Position numbers and translations under genes: made by a program. The notes below the pieces were generated by a model, which did not search any database, was not told the DNA's origin, and was given only the letters and a program-made list of their open reading frames with translations. A stretch of 64,000 nucleotides of DNA, taken from positions 62,001 to 126,000 of the forward strand of contig NZ_JBDZDN010000005.1 of assembly GCF_040049215.1 (NCBI RefSeq), in the 5' to 3' direction. How positions within the stretch are numbered: the first letter of the stretch is position 1; each line of letters opens with the position of its first letter. This DNA is from Mesorhizobium_K sp040049215. Its GTDB lineage: Bacteria > Pseudomonadota > Alphaproteobacteria > Rhizobiales > Rhizobiaceae. This document shows, in pieces, positions 17,657 through 27,001 of the stretch.

Positions 17657-18564
17657 CCCGCGTGCTCCTTCCTTTCCCGCTGCAGCTTACGATGGCCGAC
17701 GCAATAGCCCCTTTGCTGGGCGCGCGAGTCGGACGGCTGGATTGGCGCCATTTTCCGGACGGTGAGTCCCTCATCACAATCGAAGACGGCCTGGACGGCT
17801 TTGATGTCGCGCTTGTCGCCAGTCTGCGCAATCCCGATGAACTCGCCCTCCCGCTGCGGTTTGCCGCCGCAACAGCGCGCGAGTTCGGCGCTCGCTCGGT
17901 CGGACTTATCGCGCCGTATCTAGCTTACATGCGCCAGGATAAACGGTTTAATCCCGGAGAGGCTGTTAGCGCGCCCTTGTTCGCACGATTTCTCGAAGAG
18001 AGTTTCGACTGGCTGCTGACAGCGGATCCCCATCTGCACAGAAATCCCGAGCTTTCTAAGCTGTACCACATCCCGGTCCGTCGGGTGGCCACGGCGCCGC
18101 TGATCGCCGACTGGATCCGTGACAACGTCGCCAACGCGGTCCTGATTGGCCCAGACAGCGAAAGCGGCCAATGGGTATCCGACATCGCCAACCGTGCCGG
18201 CGTTCCCTATCAGGTGCTGACGAAGATCCGCCGGGGCGACCGTGACGTCGAGGTGAGCCTTCCTTCGATCGATGCGGCTCGCGCTCGAGCCCCCGTCATT
18301 ATTGACGACATCGCCTCGTCCGGGCGGACTGCGATCGAAACCCTCGGTCACCTGAGGCGGTTGGGGCTTCCTCCGGCCATATGCGTCGTCATCCATCCCG
18401 TATTCGCGGAGGACGCCTACGCACAACTACTCGCGGCCGGGCCTGCCCGGGTCGTGAGCACGGACTCGATTCCCCATCCATCAAACGCGATTTCCCTAGC
18501 CGGACTTTTGGCCCAGGCCAGCATAGAAATGTTCGAAGACGCTTCGCCGAAGGAAAGATGGTGA
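17653..18564 (+). CDS. prs: Ribose-phosphate diphosphokinase (PRPP synthetase)
   Basis: This 303-residue PRPP synthetase interconverts ribose 5-phosphate plus ATP with PRPP plus AMP. Visible features are FPDGES near 35, the ATP flexible-loop region APYLAYMRQDKRFNPGE near 92-108, HLHRNP near 127, and the PRPP-binding loop VIIDDIASSGRTAIE near 215. It is divergent from core Prs (the flexible loop and PRPP loop are altered), so it is probably a specialised accessory copy. It overlaps the phosphorylase gene by four bases. Its last 231 bases are duplicated at 23117-23347. A degradative, ATP-forming direction is possible in this context but is not shown by sequence. Confidence 0.88.
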   Translation: MTRVLLPFPLQLTMADAIAPLLGARVGRLDWRHFPDGESLITIEDGLDGFDVALVASLRNPDELALPLRFAAATAREFGARSVGLIAPYLAYMRQDKRFNPGEAVSAPLFARFLEESFDWLLTADPHLHRNPELSKLYHIPVRRVATAPLIADWIRDNVANAVLIGPDSESGQWVSDIANRAGVPYQVLTKIRRGDRDVEVSLPSIDAARARAPVIIDDIASSGRTAIETLGHLRRLGLPPAICVVIHPVFAEDAYAQLLAAGPARVVSTDSIPHPSNAISLAGLLAQASIEMFEDASPKERW

Positions 18565-18634
18565 CCACAATGCTCGCAGACCTGCATGTCCCCAAATGGA
18601 TCGACGTCGCACTGCGCGAGAACGGATAGCGACC

Positions 18635-19342
18635 ATGTCCGATACCGTTTTCACAGCGAAAGCACTGACCAAAACCTATGTCTCCGGAGAAACGCAGGTG
18701 CTTGCCCTGCGCGCGGTGGACCTGGAAATCTTTGCTGGTGAATTGGTCGTTCTGCTCGGCCCGTCGGGCAGCGGGAAGTCGACCCTCCTCAACATCATGG
18801 GCGGACTTGACCACGCCACAACCGGCCAATTGTACTTCAGGGACCTTGAGCTGACCAACCTCGATGATCGAGGCCTTACAGCCTATCGCCGCCAGCACGT
18901 CGGCTTCGTGTTCCAGTTCTACAATCTGATTCCAAGCCTGACAGCTTATGAAAACGTTGCACTGGTGACCGAGATCTCCGATCACCCGATGCGTCCCGAC
19001 GAAGCCCTCACGCTCGTCGGGCTCGAGGCGCGCATGCACCACTTCCCGGCACAGCTCTCGGGCGGCGAACAGCAACGCGTGGCTATTGCCCGGGCGATCG
19101 CAAAACGGCCTGAGGTGCTGCTCTGCGACGAGCCGACAGGCGCCCTCGATTCGAAGACAGGGATTCGGGTGATCGAGGCGCTGCTGGGCATCAATGCACA
19201 GCTCGGCACCACGGTGCTCATCATAACGCACAACGCCAGCATCCAGGATGTCGCCGACCGCGTCTTGTTCTTCGCCGACGGTCAAATCTCCAGAATTCAC
19301 AAGAACGAGGCGCGCCGAACTGCCGCCGAGCTTGTCTGGTGA
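18635..19342 (+). CDS. ABC transporter ATP-binding protein (LolD/MacB type)
   Basis: The 235-residue ATPase has Walker A GPSGSGKST near 42, the Q-loop in FVFQFYNLIP, ABC signature LSGGEQQRVAIARAI near 142 and Walker B VLLCDEPTGALD near 165. The family pairs with FtsX-like permeases such as MacB and LolCE. ATG 18635 is chosen because it begins the conserved N-terminus; 71 bases separate it from prs. The permease begins four bases after its stop and a HlyD-type adaptor follows, forming a three-gene efflux system. Confidence 0.92.
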   Translation: MSDTVFTAKALTKTYVSGETQVLALRAVDLEIFAGELVVLLGPSGSGKSTLLNIMGGLDHATTGQLYFRDLELTNLDDRGLTAYRRQHVGFVFQFYNLIPSLTAYENVALVTEISDHPMRPDEALTLVGLEARMHHFPAQLSGGEQQRVAIARAIAKRPEVLLCDEPTGALDSKTGIRVIEALLGINAQLGTTVLIITHNASIQDVADRVLFFADGQISRIHKNEARRTAAELVW

Positions 19343-19346
19343 TCTG

Positions 19347-21710
19347 ATGCGCACCCTGGATATCAAGCTCTTTCGGGATCTTGTACGGCTGTGGGCCCAG
19401 GCGCTTGCGATCGCTCTCGTCATTGCCGGCGGAGTGGCAACCCTCATTCTGGCTGTCGGCTCCTACCGGTCCCTCGACGAAACGCGTGCCGCCTACTACG
19501 AACGCTACAGGTTTGCGGACGTCTTTGCCACGGCGCGGCGTGCGCCGAGAACCCTTGTCGACCAGATCGCGGAAATTCCAGGCGTTGCCGGCGTCGACGC
19601 GCGCATCGTCAAGCTCGCCCTACTCGACATACCGAACTATTCCGAACCCGCCACCGGACAAGTCCTTTCGCTGCCAGAGATCGGTGAGCCCGCGCTCAAC
19701 CAGCTCTATATGCGAGAAGGTCGCGCGCCGGAACCGGGACGGGCCGACGAGGCCGTTGTCAACGAGGGCTTTGCCAAAGCCCATGGCTTCGCGCCGGGAT
19801 CCCGCTTCTCGGCAATATTGAACGGCCGCAAGCGCGAACTGGTGGTTGTCGGCATCGCCTTGTCTCCCGAGTTTATTTACGCCGTGGGGCCGGGCGACAT
19901 CATGCCGGACGACCGCCGCTTCGGTATCATCTGGATGTCGGAGAGGGCGCTTGCCAGCGTCTACGATCTCGATGACGCGTTTTCATCCGTGGCGGTGAAG
20001 CTGTTGCGGGGCGCTTCCGAACGCGACGTTATCATGCGCCTCGACGCGATACTCGACCGCTACGGTGGACGTGCAGCTTACGGACGGAAGGACCAGACCT
20101 CCCACGCGTGGCTCGACCACGAACTCGACATGCTCAGCAATATGAGCCGGACGCTGCCGCCGATTTTCCTTCTGGTGTCGGCATTCCTGGTCAATCTCAC
20201 TCTCACTCGACTCGTAGCCCTGGAGCGCGAGCAGATCGGGCTCATGAAAGCGTTGGGATACCGCAACGCCAGCATCGTCACGCATTACCTCAAGTTCGTC
20301 ATGGTCATCGCAGCCACCGGCATAGTGATCGGCGCCGCAACGGGCACGTGGCTGGGGATACGGATTACCAATCTATTCGGAGACTTTTTCCATTTTCCGT
20401 TTCTCGTGTTCACCAGAAGCCCGGATCTCTACGTGGTCGCCGCGGCGTTGAGCCTCATTGCCGCGGCGATAGGCGCTCTCCGCGCCCTTCGTGATGTCGT
20501 GAGGCTGGCGCCGGCCGTCGCGATGCAGCCGCCTGCGCCGCCGCGCTTTCGGCGGCTGCTGCCCGCCGATTTCACGTTCGACAAGTTCGTCTCGCAACCG
20601 ACCATGATGATGTTGCGCAACATCACGCGCCATCCGGTCAGGTCTTCATTCACGATGCTCGGAATGGCGCTCGCGACGGCGATCCTCGTTGTTTCGCTTT
20701 TCACCCGCGACACGATGGAGGAACTCATCGATGTGACATTCTTCCTAGCCGATCGGCAGGACGCTACCGTCAGCTTCGTGGAAAAACGCCCGCAGGATGT
20801 TGTCATGCAGATCGCGCGGCTTCCGGGTGTTCTCGCAGCTGAGCCCTCGCGGGAGGTCCCGGTCCGCATACGGAGCGGAACCGTCGAGCGTCGGATCGTG
20901 ATCAGCGGCAGGCCGCGCGACGCTGATCTCAATCGCATTATCGGCGCTGACCTGCGACCCGTCGTGCTGCCGGACACGGGTTTGGCGCTTTCCAGCATGC
21001 TCGCTCAGGTCCTTGGGGTCGAACTCGGCCAGTCGGTCGAGATTGATCTGCTCGAAGGGACGCGGCGGACCGTCTCTCTTCCTGTGACAGCACTAATCGA
21101 GGACTATTTCGGCATCCGGGGCATGATGGATGCCGATGCGCTCGCCCGCCTCATGCGCGAAGCACCGACGGTGAACAGCGTCAATGTGAGCCTCGACGGA
21201 AGCGCACGCGACATGTTCTACGCCGCCGTCAAAGGCATGCCGGTCGTCAGCGGTTTGGCTTTGCAGCGGGTCTCGCTGGCGAATTTCCGCGGGGCGATAG
21301 CCTTGCTTATCACGACTATGGCGGGCATCTACACGGGCCTTGCGGCCGTCATCGCCTTCGGCGTTGTCTACAACAGCGCGCGAATTTCGCTTTCGGAACG
21401 CGCCCGCGAGTTGGCCAGCCTGCGTGTCCTCGGCTTCACCCGGGGCGAAGTGTTGCGCATCCTGCTTCTCGAACTGGCGCTGCTGACGTTGCTCGCGCAG
21501 CCACCGGGTTGGGTCATGGGCTACGGCCTTGCCTGGATCATGCAAACCAACCTGGCCGGCGAATTGATGCGGGTGCGCCTTGTCGTTGAGCAGCCCACCT
21601 ATGTCTTCGCCAGCGCGATCGTGATTGCCGCAGCCGTGCTTTCCGCACTCGTCGTACGCCGGCGCATCAACAAACTGGACCTTGTCACCGTTCTCAAGAC
21701 GCGAGATTGA
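19347..21710 (+). CDS. FtsX-like ABC permease
   Basis: This 787-residue inner-membrane permease has two FtsX/MacB repeats. An N-terminal span (about 20-42) precedes a large periplasmic domain, then a three-helix block near 270-400. After a second periplasmic domain, a final three-helix block (about 675-785) follows. The family uses ATP hydrolysis to drive export or mechanical work on periplasmic substrates. ATG 19347 lies directly after the ATPase stop. The adaptor gene begins four bases after its stop. Substrate unknown; drugs, lipids or peptides are all possible. Confidence 0.9.
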   Translation: MRTLDIKLFRDLVRLWAQALAIALVIAGGVATLILAVGSYRSLDETRAAYYERYRFADVFATARRAPRTLVDQIAEIPGVAGVDARIVKLALLDIPNYSEPATGQVLSLPEIGEPALNQLYMREGRAPEPGRADEAVVNEGFAKAHGFAPGSRFSAILNGRKRELVVVGIALSPEFIYAVGPGDIMPDDRRFGIIWMSERALASVYDLDDAFSSVAVKLLRGASERDVIMRLDAILDRYGGRAAYGRKDQTSHAWLDHELDMLSNMSRTLPPIFLLVSAFLVNLTLTRLVALEREQIGLMKALGYRNASIVTHYLKFVMVIAATGIVIGAATGTWLGIRITNLFGDFFHFPFLVFTRSPDLYVVAAALSLIAAAIGALRALRDVVRLAPAVAMQPPAPPRFRRLLPADFTFDKFVSQPTMMMLRNITRHPVRSSFTMLGMALATAILVVSLFTRDTMEELIDVTFFLADRQDATVSFVEKRPQDVVMQIARLPGVLAAEPSREVPVRIRSGTVERRIVISGRPRDADLNRIIGADLRPVVLPDTGLALSSMLAQVLGVELGQSVEIDLLEGTRRTVSLPVTALIEDYFGIRGMMDADALARLMREAPTVNSVNVSLDGSARDMFYAAVKGMPVVSGLALQRVSLANFRGAIALLITTMAGIYTGLAAVIAFGVVYNSARISLSERARELASLRVLGFTRGEVLRILLLELALLTLLAQPPGWVMGYGLAWIMQTNLAGELMRVRLVVEQPTYVFASAIVIAAAVLSALVVRRRINKLDLVTVLKTRD

Positions 21711-21713
21711 ACC

Positions 21714-22931
21714 ATGCGTACGATTTCGATGAAGCGAACCGTGGGGGCTGTGGCCTTGGGGGTGTTGGCCGCCGGCGCGGTCTGGTTCGCCTGGCCACGG
21801 CCGATCGCGGTGGACCTCGCAACAGCGACGAAAGGACCTATGGAGGTCACGATCGACGACGAGGCCAAGACACGCGTACGCCACGTGTATGTTGTGTCCG
21901 CGCCGATTGCCGGAAAGGTCCTCCGAATCTCTCCTCCACGCCATGTCGGGGACCAGGTTACCGTCGACGAAACGATGGCCGTGATGCAACCGACCGTACC
22001 GAGCTTCCATGATGCCCGCACGCATGAAGAGCTGCAGGCGGCGCTGGCGGCAACAGAAGCGGCAATGACACTCGCCGAAGCCGAAACGCGCCGGATCGAG
22101 GCGGCGCTCAGATTTTCGCGGACGGAACTGCAAAGGGCGGAAGCGCTTGCGCGGACCGAGGCGATCTCGGCCAAAGTCCTGTCCAAAGCGAGATTCGACG
22201 TCGAAACCAATGAGGCCGCCTTGGCGAGCGCCAAGGCGCAGGTCGAGGTCCGGCGCAACGAACGCGCAGGCGTTGCGGCCCGACTCAGCGAGCCGTCGGG
22301 CGCCCTCCCGCAATCGGACCCGGCCTGCTGCATCCAGATACGCGCCCCAGTGACCGGAAGCGTCCTGAAGATCATTCAGGAGAGCGAAGCGGTGGTGCAA
22401 GCAGGCGCCCCGTTGATCGAGATCGGCGACCCACGCGACCTCGAGATCGTCGCCGACCTCCTGTCGACCGATGCTGTCCGGATCAAGCCCGGCGCACCAG
22501 TTCGGATCGATGGCTGGGGCGGATCACCCATCCGTGGCCGGGTGACACGGGTAGATCCGGCGGGGTTCGTCAAGGTCTCCGCCCTCGGTATCGAGGAACA
22601 ACGGGTCCGCACGATCATCGATTTCGTCGATGCTCCCGAAGCATGGCCGCAGCTCGGTCACGATTACCGTGTGATCGTGCATGTCACGATCTGGAGCGCG
22701 CAGGACGTGCTGATGGTGCCGGTCGCGGCTCTCTTTCGAAAGGGCGAGGACTGGGCTGTCTTCGCGGTGAGAGACGGCGCCGCACGCGCCTCTGCCATCA
22801 AGATCGGACAGCGCAACGGCCGAATGGCCGAGGTGCAGTCCGGTCTCGCCGCAGAAGATCGCGTCGTGCTGCACCCAAGCGACAGGGTCAAGGACGGCGT
22901 GACCGTGGCCGAGCGGGATACGTTAGAGTGA
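21714..22931 (+). CDS. HlyD/MacA-type periplasmic adaptor
   Basis: The 405-residue membrane fusion protein has a single N-terminal anchor (about 9-27), a first lipoyl half (PIAGKVLRISPPRHVGDQV), and a long alpha-helical hairpin (about 95-195, rich in Ala, Glu and Arg). The second lipoyl half (CIQIRAPVTGSVLKII) and beta-barrel domains follow. It would connect the FtsX-like permease to an outer-membrane TolC channel; the TolC homologue at 33432 is a candidate, though it is in a separate copper operon. Start codon and operon spacing (3 bases) are convincing. Confidence 0.9.
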   Translation: MRTISMKRTVGAVALGVLAAGAVWFAWPRPIAVDLATATKGPMEVTIDDEAKTRVRHVYVVSAPIAGKVLRISPPRHVGDQVTVDETMAVMQPTVPSFHDARTHEELQAALAATEAAMTLAEAETRRIEAALRFSRTELQRAEALARTEAISAKVLSKARFDVETNEAALASAKAQVEVRRNERAGVAARLSEPSGALPQSDPACCIQIRAPVTGSVLKIIQESEAVVQAGAPLIEIGDPRDLEIVADLLSTDAVRIKPGAPVRIDGWGGSPIRGRVTRVDPAGFVKVSALGIEEQRVRTIIDFVDAPEAWPQLGHDYRVIVHVTIWSAQDVLMVPVAALFRKGEDWAVFAVRDGAARASAIKIGQRNGRMAEVQSGLAAEDRVVLHPSDRVKDGVTVAERDTLE

Positions 22932-23116
22932 AAGGCAATGTCATGCCGCTCCTGATGGCGCATTCAGCTGCTGCCGTTTTCGCCGGGATTCGGTACCGAT
23001 TTGATCTGGGACAAGCTGGGCCGCTCAAGTCCCGGTTATGGTGGACCATAGAACGAACCTGCGTACATCCCGGGGGAAGGACCAAATCGGTTGAGATCGG
23101 CTGCGATCCTACTTCG
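22932..23116 (+). other. Non-coding stretch between ABC adaptor and prs remnant
   Basis: A short open frame runs from GTG 22929 or ATG 22944 into the prs remnant, but its first 55 residues show no family resemblance and no clear ribosome site. It may be residue of whatever joined the ABC module to the duplicated prs end. No repeats or promoters were recognised. Confidence 0.35.
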
Positions 23117-23347
23117 ATCGAAACCCTCGGTCACTTGAAACGGCTCGGCCTGTCTCGGGCCGTTTGTATCGTCATCCGTCCCGTGTTCGCAGAGGACGCC
23201 TACGCACAACTGCTCGCGGCCGGGGCTGCTCGAGTTGTGAGCACGGACTCGATTCCCCACCCCTCGAATACGATTTCGATCGCTAGTTTGCTGGCCAAAG
23301 CCAGCGCTGAACTATTCGGAGACGCTCCGCCGAAGGAGAGATCGTGA
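23117..23347 (+). pseudogene. Duplicated 3' fragment of prs
   Basis: These 231 bases align without a gap to 18334-18564, the end of the intact prs, both in frame and both ending at the stop codon. The 76 encoded residues agree at 60 positions; IETLGHL, PVFAEDAYAQLLAAG and RVVSTDSIPHPSN are identical blocks. Similarity continues about 13 bases past the stop (GTGACCA-AATGCT). The catalytic N-terminal two thirds are missing, so it cannot make a PRPP synthetase. The two copies form a direct repeat enclosing the three-gene ABC efflux system. Confidence 0.88.
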
Positions 23348-23403
23348 CCAGAATGCTTGCTTGCTTTGAAACATCTCCACACTAGCCAAGAAGGAAGACA
23401 ACC

Positions 23404-24015
23404 ATGACATCCCTGCTCAAGGTGCTGGCTGCAGCCGGCATGCTGCTGAATCCAGCAATGTCCTTTGCCGAGGACGCGCATCACCCGCCGTCCGGAACGG
23501 AAGAAGCACCCGCCGTGGAGACGGCCCCGAAGGAGGCCGCACCTGACGCGATGCCAGGCGGCCACGGCGGAGACGCTGGTGGTATGACGATGGGCGGGGA
23601 CATGATGAAGATGATGAAGGAGATGATGGGCAGCCATGCCACGATGATGCGAGGCATGATGTCGACGGACGGGATGACGGACGGCCCGATGGGGCAGATG
23701 ATGTCGCCGGAGCACGTCGAAGGCCGGATCGCCTTCCTGCGCATGGAGCTGAAGGTGACGGACGGGCAGGAGCCGCTCTGGGAGGCGGTCGCTGAAGCAT
23801 TGAGGGAAAGCGCGCGCGCATCGGAACACATGATGCAGCAGGGGGCTGCATCACAGACGCTGCCATCGGCGCTCGAAGGACGGGAGCGGTCACTATCTGC
23901 CCACCTTGAAGCCGTCCGTCGTCTGAGAGCCGCCGTCGAGCCGTTCTATGCCGCCCTCGATGAGACGCAGAAGGCGACCGCGGACAAGCTCATGGAACCC
24001 ATGGGTATGATGTGA
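23404..24015 (+). CDS. Spy/CpxP-like periplasmic protein, Met-rich
   Basis: The 203-residue exported protein has a signal peptide ending near AMSFA-ED (residues 1-22). A Met/His/Gly-rich segment (GGDMMKMMKEMMGSHATMM) follows. The helical C-terminal part has an LTxxQ-like ending (YAALDETQKATADKL) typical of Spy/CpxP envelope-stress chaperones. The Met-rich part suggests copper sensing or binding, as seen in related proteins of metal clusters. It has an AAGGAAG ribosome site and is followed by a SRPBCC gene after 31 bases. Confidence 0.75.
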   Translation: MTSLLKVLAAAGMLLNPAMSFAEDAHHPPSGTEEAPAVETAPKEAAPDAMPGGHGGDAGGMTMGGDMMKMMKEMMGSHATMMRGMMSTDGMTDGPMGQMMSPEHVEGRIAFLRMELKVTDGQEPLWEAVAEALRESARASEHMMQQGAASQTLPSALEGRERSLSAHLEAVRRLRAAVEPFYAALDETQKATADKLMEPMGMM

Positions 24016-24046
24016 AAGGTGCCGGCCCGCGCAAGGAGCATTCCCG

Positions 24047-24580
24047 ATGCCGGAGTTTCCGTTTTACGCCGAGTCGCGGGTCGGCGTGGACGCATCTCCC
24101 GATGCTGTATTCGCTTTCCTCGACGACCACCGGAATCTCTCCGCGCACATGGAGCAGAAATCCTGGATGATGATGGGCTCCAGGATGGACATCCACCTTG
24201 ACGAGGGTGGCGCGCGTTCCGTTGGCTCCAAGTTTGGTTTCACCGGGAGCTTCCTCGGCATTCCGCTGTCCGTGGAGGAGATAGTGACTGAACGCGACCC
24301 ACCGCGGCAGAAGGCGTGGATCACGGTCGTCGAACCGACGCTTTGGGTCATCGGACGTTACCGGATGGGGTTCAGAATCGTGCCCCAATCCGGTTCGTCG
24401 GTGCAGACGGTCTTCATCTGCTACGATCTGCCGCAGCGTTTTCGGACACGATGGCTCGGCTGGCTTCTAAGCGGCTTCTACGCGAAATGGTGCACCAACC
24501 AGATGGCCGGCGACGCCGCACGGCATTTTCGTCACGCAATCGCTAGGATTGAAAAGTCAAATACGCCCGGCACACACTGA
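24047..24580 (+). CDS. SRPBCC-domain protein
   Basis: The 177-residue protein has the START/SRPBCC pattern: N-terminal strand (FPFYAESRVGVDASPDAVFA), a helix with FLDDHRNLSAHM, then alternating strands with WITVVEPTLWVIGRYRMGF and a long C-terminal helix. The fold binds hydrophobic ligands or acts as a polyketide cyclase-like scaffold; no catalytic residues were recognised. It sits just upstream of phosphoketolase (14 bases), and the pair may share a transcript. Function unknown. Confidence 0.7.
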   Translation: MPEFPFYAESRVGVDASPDAVFAFLDDHRNLSAHMEQKSWMMMGSRMDIHLDEGGARSVGSKFGFTGSFLGIPLSVEEIVTERDPPRQKAWITVVEPTLWVIGRYRMGFRIVPQSGSSVQTVFICYDLPQRFRTRWLGWLLSGFYAKWCTNQMAGDAARHFRHAIARIEKSNTPGTH

Positions 24581-24594
24581 CGAGGACGACCAGG

Positions 24595-26979
24595 ATGACG
24601 AACCAATTAGTAACGGGCACCCCCGCGACCCTTTCTCGGCAAGAGCTCACGGGAATTGACGCGTACTGGCGGGCAGCGAACTACCTCACAGTGGGGCAAA
24701 TATACCTGCTCGACAATCCACTGCTGCGAGAGCCGTTGCGGCTCGAGCACGTCAAGCCACGCCTACTCGGACATTGGGGAACTTCGCCGGGCCTGAATTT
24801 CATCTATGCCCATCTCAACCGGGTGATCCGCCTCCGCGATGCGGACATGATTTACATATGCGGTCCGGGTCACGGCGGCCCTGCAATGGTCGCCAACACC
24901 TATCTTGAGGGTACGTATAGCGAGCTCAATCCTGACATCTCTCTGGACGAGGTGGGGTTACAGAAACTCTTCCGCCAGTTTTCGTTCCCTGGTGGCATTC
25001 CGAGCCACGCCGCGCCTGACGTCCCAGGATCGATCAACGAGGGTGGCGAACTCGGCTACGCGCTGTCGCATGCCTATGGGGCTGCCTTCGATAATCCGGA
25101 ACTGATCGTTGCCTGCGTTGTCGGCGACGGCGAAGCGGAGACCGGGCCTCTTGCGGCGGCCTGGCACTCGAACAAGTTCCTGAGTCCGGCGAACGACGGC
25201 GCCGTGCTTCCGATCCTTCATCTAAACGGATACAAGATCGCCAACCCAACCATTTTGGCCCGTATCCCGACGGACGAACTGCGCTCGCTTCTGGTCGGCT
25301 ATGGTCACGAGCCGCTATTTGTCGAAGGCGACGAGCCGGCGGAGATGCACGAACGAATGGCCTCGGCTCTCGACGAAGCCATCCAGAAGATTCGCGCTAT
25401 CCAGGACGCCGCGCGCAGCGGAAAACCTCTGGCGGGACGTCCGAATTGGCCGATGATCGTGCTGCGGAGTCCAAAGGGGTGGACCGGGCCGAAGGAGGTC
25501 GACGGGCTGAAGACGGAAGGCTTCTGGCGCTCGCACCAGGTGCCCCTTTCCGGCCTCGCCGACAACCCGGACCATCTGCGACTGCTGGAGGAATGGCTCC
25601 GAAGCTATCGGCCTGACGAGCTCTTCCAGAATGACGGCAGCCCCGTCGCGGCAATCGGCGCAACGACGCCAACCGGAACGCGACGCATGAGCGCCAATCC
25701 CCATGCCAACGGCGGCGTTTTGCGAAAGACGCTGTCCATGCCGGAGCTCGGCCCGCACGCTGTAGAGGTCAGCAAACCCGGAGCGGAAAAGGCGGAGGCT
25801 ACACGGGTGATGGGCGGCTTCTTGCGGGCTGTGATGCAGGCGAACGAGGTGGCGCGCAATTTCCGTATCGTCGGTCCTGACGAGACCGCTTCGAACCGCC
25901 TCCAGGACGTTTTCGAAGTCACCGAGCGCGCCTGGATGGAGAAGATCCTACCGGAGGATGTCCACCTTGGGCGGGATGGACGCGTGCTCGAAATACTGTC
26001 AGAGCACACCTGCCAGGGCTGGCTGGAGGGCTACCTTCTCACCGGAAGGCATGGCCTGTTTTCCTGCTACGAAGCTTTCATCCACATCGTGGATTCCATG
26101 TTCAACCAGCATGCGAAATGGCTTGATGCGAGCCGCGACATCCCGTGGAGGCGTCCGGTATCGTCACTGAACTATCTGCTGACCAGCCATGTCTGGCAGC
26201 AGGACCACAATGGCTTCAGCCATCAGGACCCAGGATTCGTCGACGTTGCCCTGAACAAGAAGGCGGATATCGTCCGCGTCTATTTTCCTCCGGACGCCAA
26301 CACACTGCTGAGTGTCACGGACCATGTGCTGCGGACCTGGGACCGCATCAACATCATTGTCGCCGGAAAGGCTCCCGCCTGGCAGTGGCTGTCACTGGAC
26401 CAGGCGAGAGTGCATTGCGAGGCCGGGATCGGCATCTGGGACTGGGCCTCGGGGTCAGGCGAACCCGATGTCGTGATGGCGTGTGCCGGAGACATTCCGA
26501 CCGTGGAAACGATGGCTGCGGTAGGCATCCTGAGGGAGCATTTGCCCGAACTGACCGTGCGGGTCGTCAACGTCGTCGACCTGATGACCTTGCAGCCACA
26601 GGAGGTCCATCCGCACGGCTTGGCGGACCGCGAGTTCGATGAGCTGTTCACAGCGAACAAACCCGTCATTTTCGCCTATCACGGCTACCCTTGGACCATT
26701 CACCGGCTTACCTACCGACGAACGAACCACGCCAACTTTCACGTCCGTGGCTTCCATGAGGAAGGCACGACAACCACGCCCTTCGACATGACGGTGATGA
26801 ACGGTCTGGACCGTTACCATTTGGTGCAGAGCATCATCGACCGGACGCCGGCAGCGCACGCGAACGGCGCCGGCCTGAAGCAGATGATGCAGGCAAAGCT
26901 GCTCGAACATCACGACTACATCAGGGCACACGGGCAGGACATGCCCGAAGTGCGGGACTGGAAGTGGACTGCGCCTTGA
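24595..26979 (+). CDS. xfp: Phosphoketolase (xylulose 5-phosphate/fructose 6-phosphate)
   Basis: This 794-residue thiamine-diphosphate enzyme splits xylulose 5-phosphate (often also fructose 6-phosphate) with phosphate to acetyl phosphate and a triose or tetrose phosphate. Seen: LGHWGTSPGLNFIYAHLNR near 62, GPGHGGPA near 90, the ThDP/Mg motif GDGEAETGPLA near 178, KIANPTILARI near 212 and QDHNGFSHQDPGF near 540. Length fits the family. It lies 22 bases upstream of acetate kinase, so acetyl phosphate can be turned into acetate and ATP. I infer a role in energy production under low oxygen or stress. Confidence 0.95.
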   Translation: MTNQLVTGTPATLSRQELTGIDAYWRAANYLTVGQIYLLDNPLLREPLRLEHVKPRLLGHWGTSPGLNFIYAHLNRVIRLRDADMIYICGPGHGGPAMVANTYLEGTYSELNPDISLDEVGLQKLFRQFSFPGGIPSHAAPDVPGSINEGGELGYALSHAYGAAFDNPELIVACVVGDGEAETGPLAAAWHSNKFLSPANDGAVLPILHLNGYKIANPTILARIPTDELRSLLVGYGHEPLFVEGDEPAEMHERMASALDEAIQKIRAIQDAARSGKPLAGRPNWPMIVLRSPKGWTGPKEVDGLKTEGFWRSHQVPLSGLADNPDHLRLLEEWLRSYRPDELFQNDGSPVAAIGATTPTGTRRMSANPHANGGVLRKTLSMPELGPHAVEVSKPGAEKAEATRVMGGFLRAVMQANEVARNFRIVGPDETASNRLQDVFEVTERAWMEKILPEDVHLGRDGRVLEILSEHTCQGWLEGYLLTGRHGLFSCYEAFIHIVDSMFNQHAKWLDASRDIPWRRPVSSLNYLLTSHVWQQDHNGFSHQDPGFVDVALNKKADIVRVYFPPDANTLLSVTDHVLRTWDRINIIVAGKAPAWQWLSLDQARVHCEAGIGIWDWASGSGEPDVVMACAGDIPTVETMAAVGILREHLPELTVRVVNVVDLMTLQPQEVHPHGLADREFDELFTANKPVIFAYHGYPWTIHRLTYRRTNHANFHVRGFHEEGTTTTPFDMTVMNGLDRYHLVQSIIDRTPAAHANGAGLKQMMQAKLLEHHDYIRAHGQDMPEVRDWKWTAP

Positions 26980-27001
26980 GAGGGTCTGGTGAGGTCCCGG
27001 G

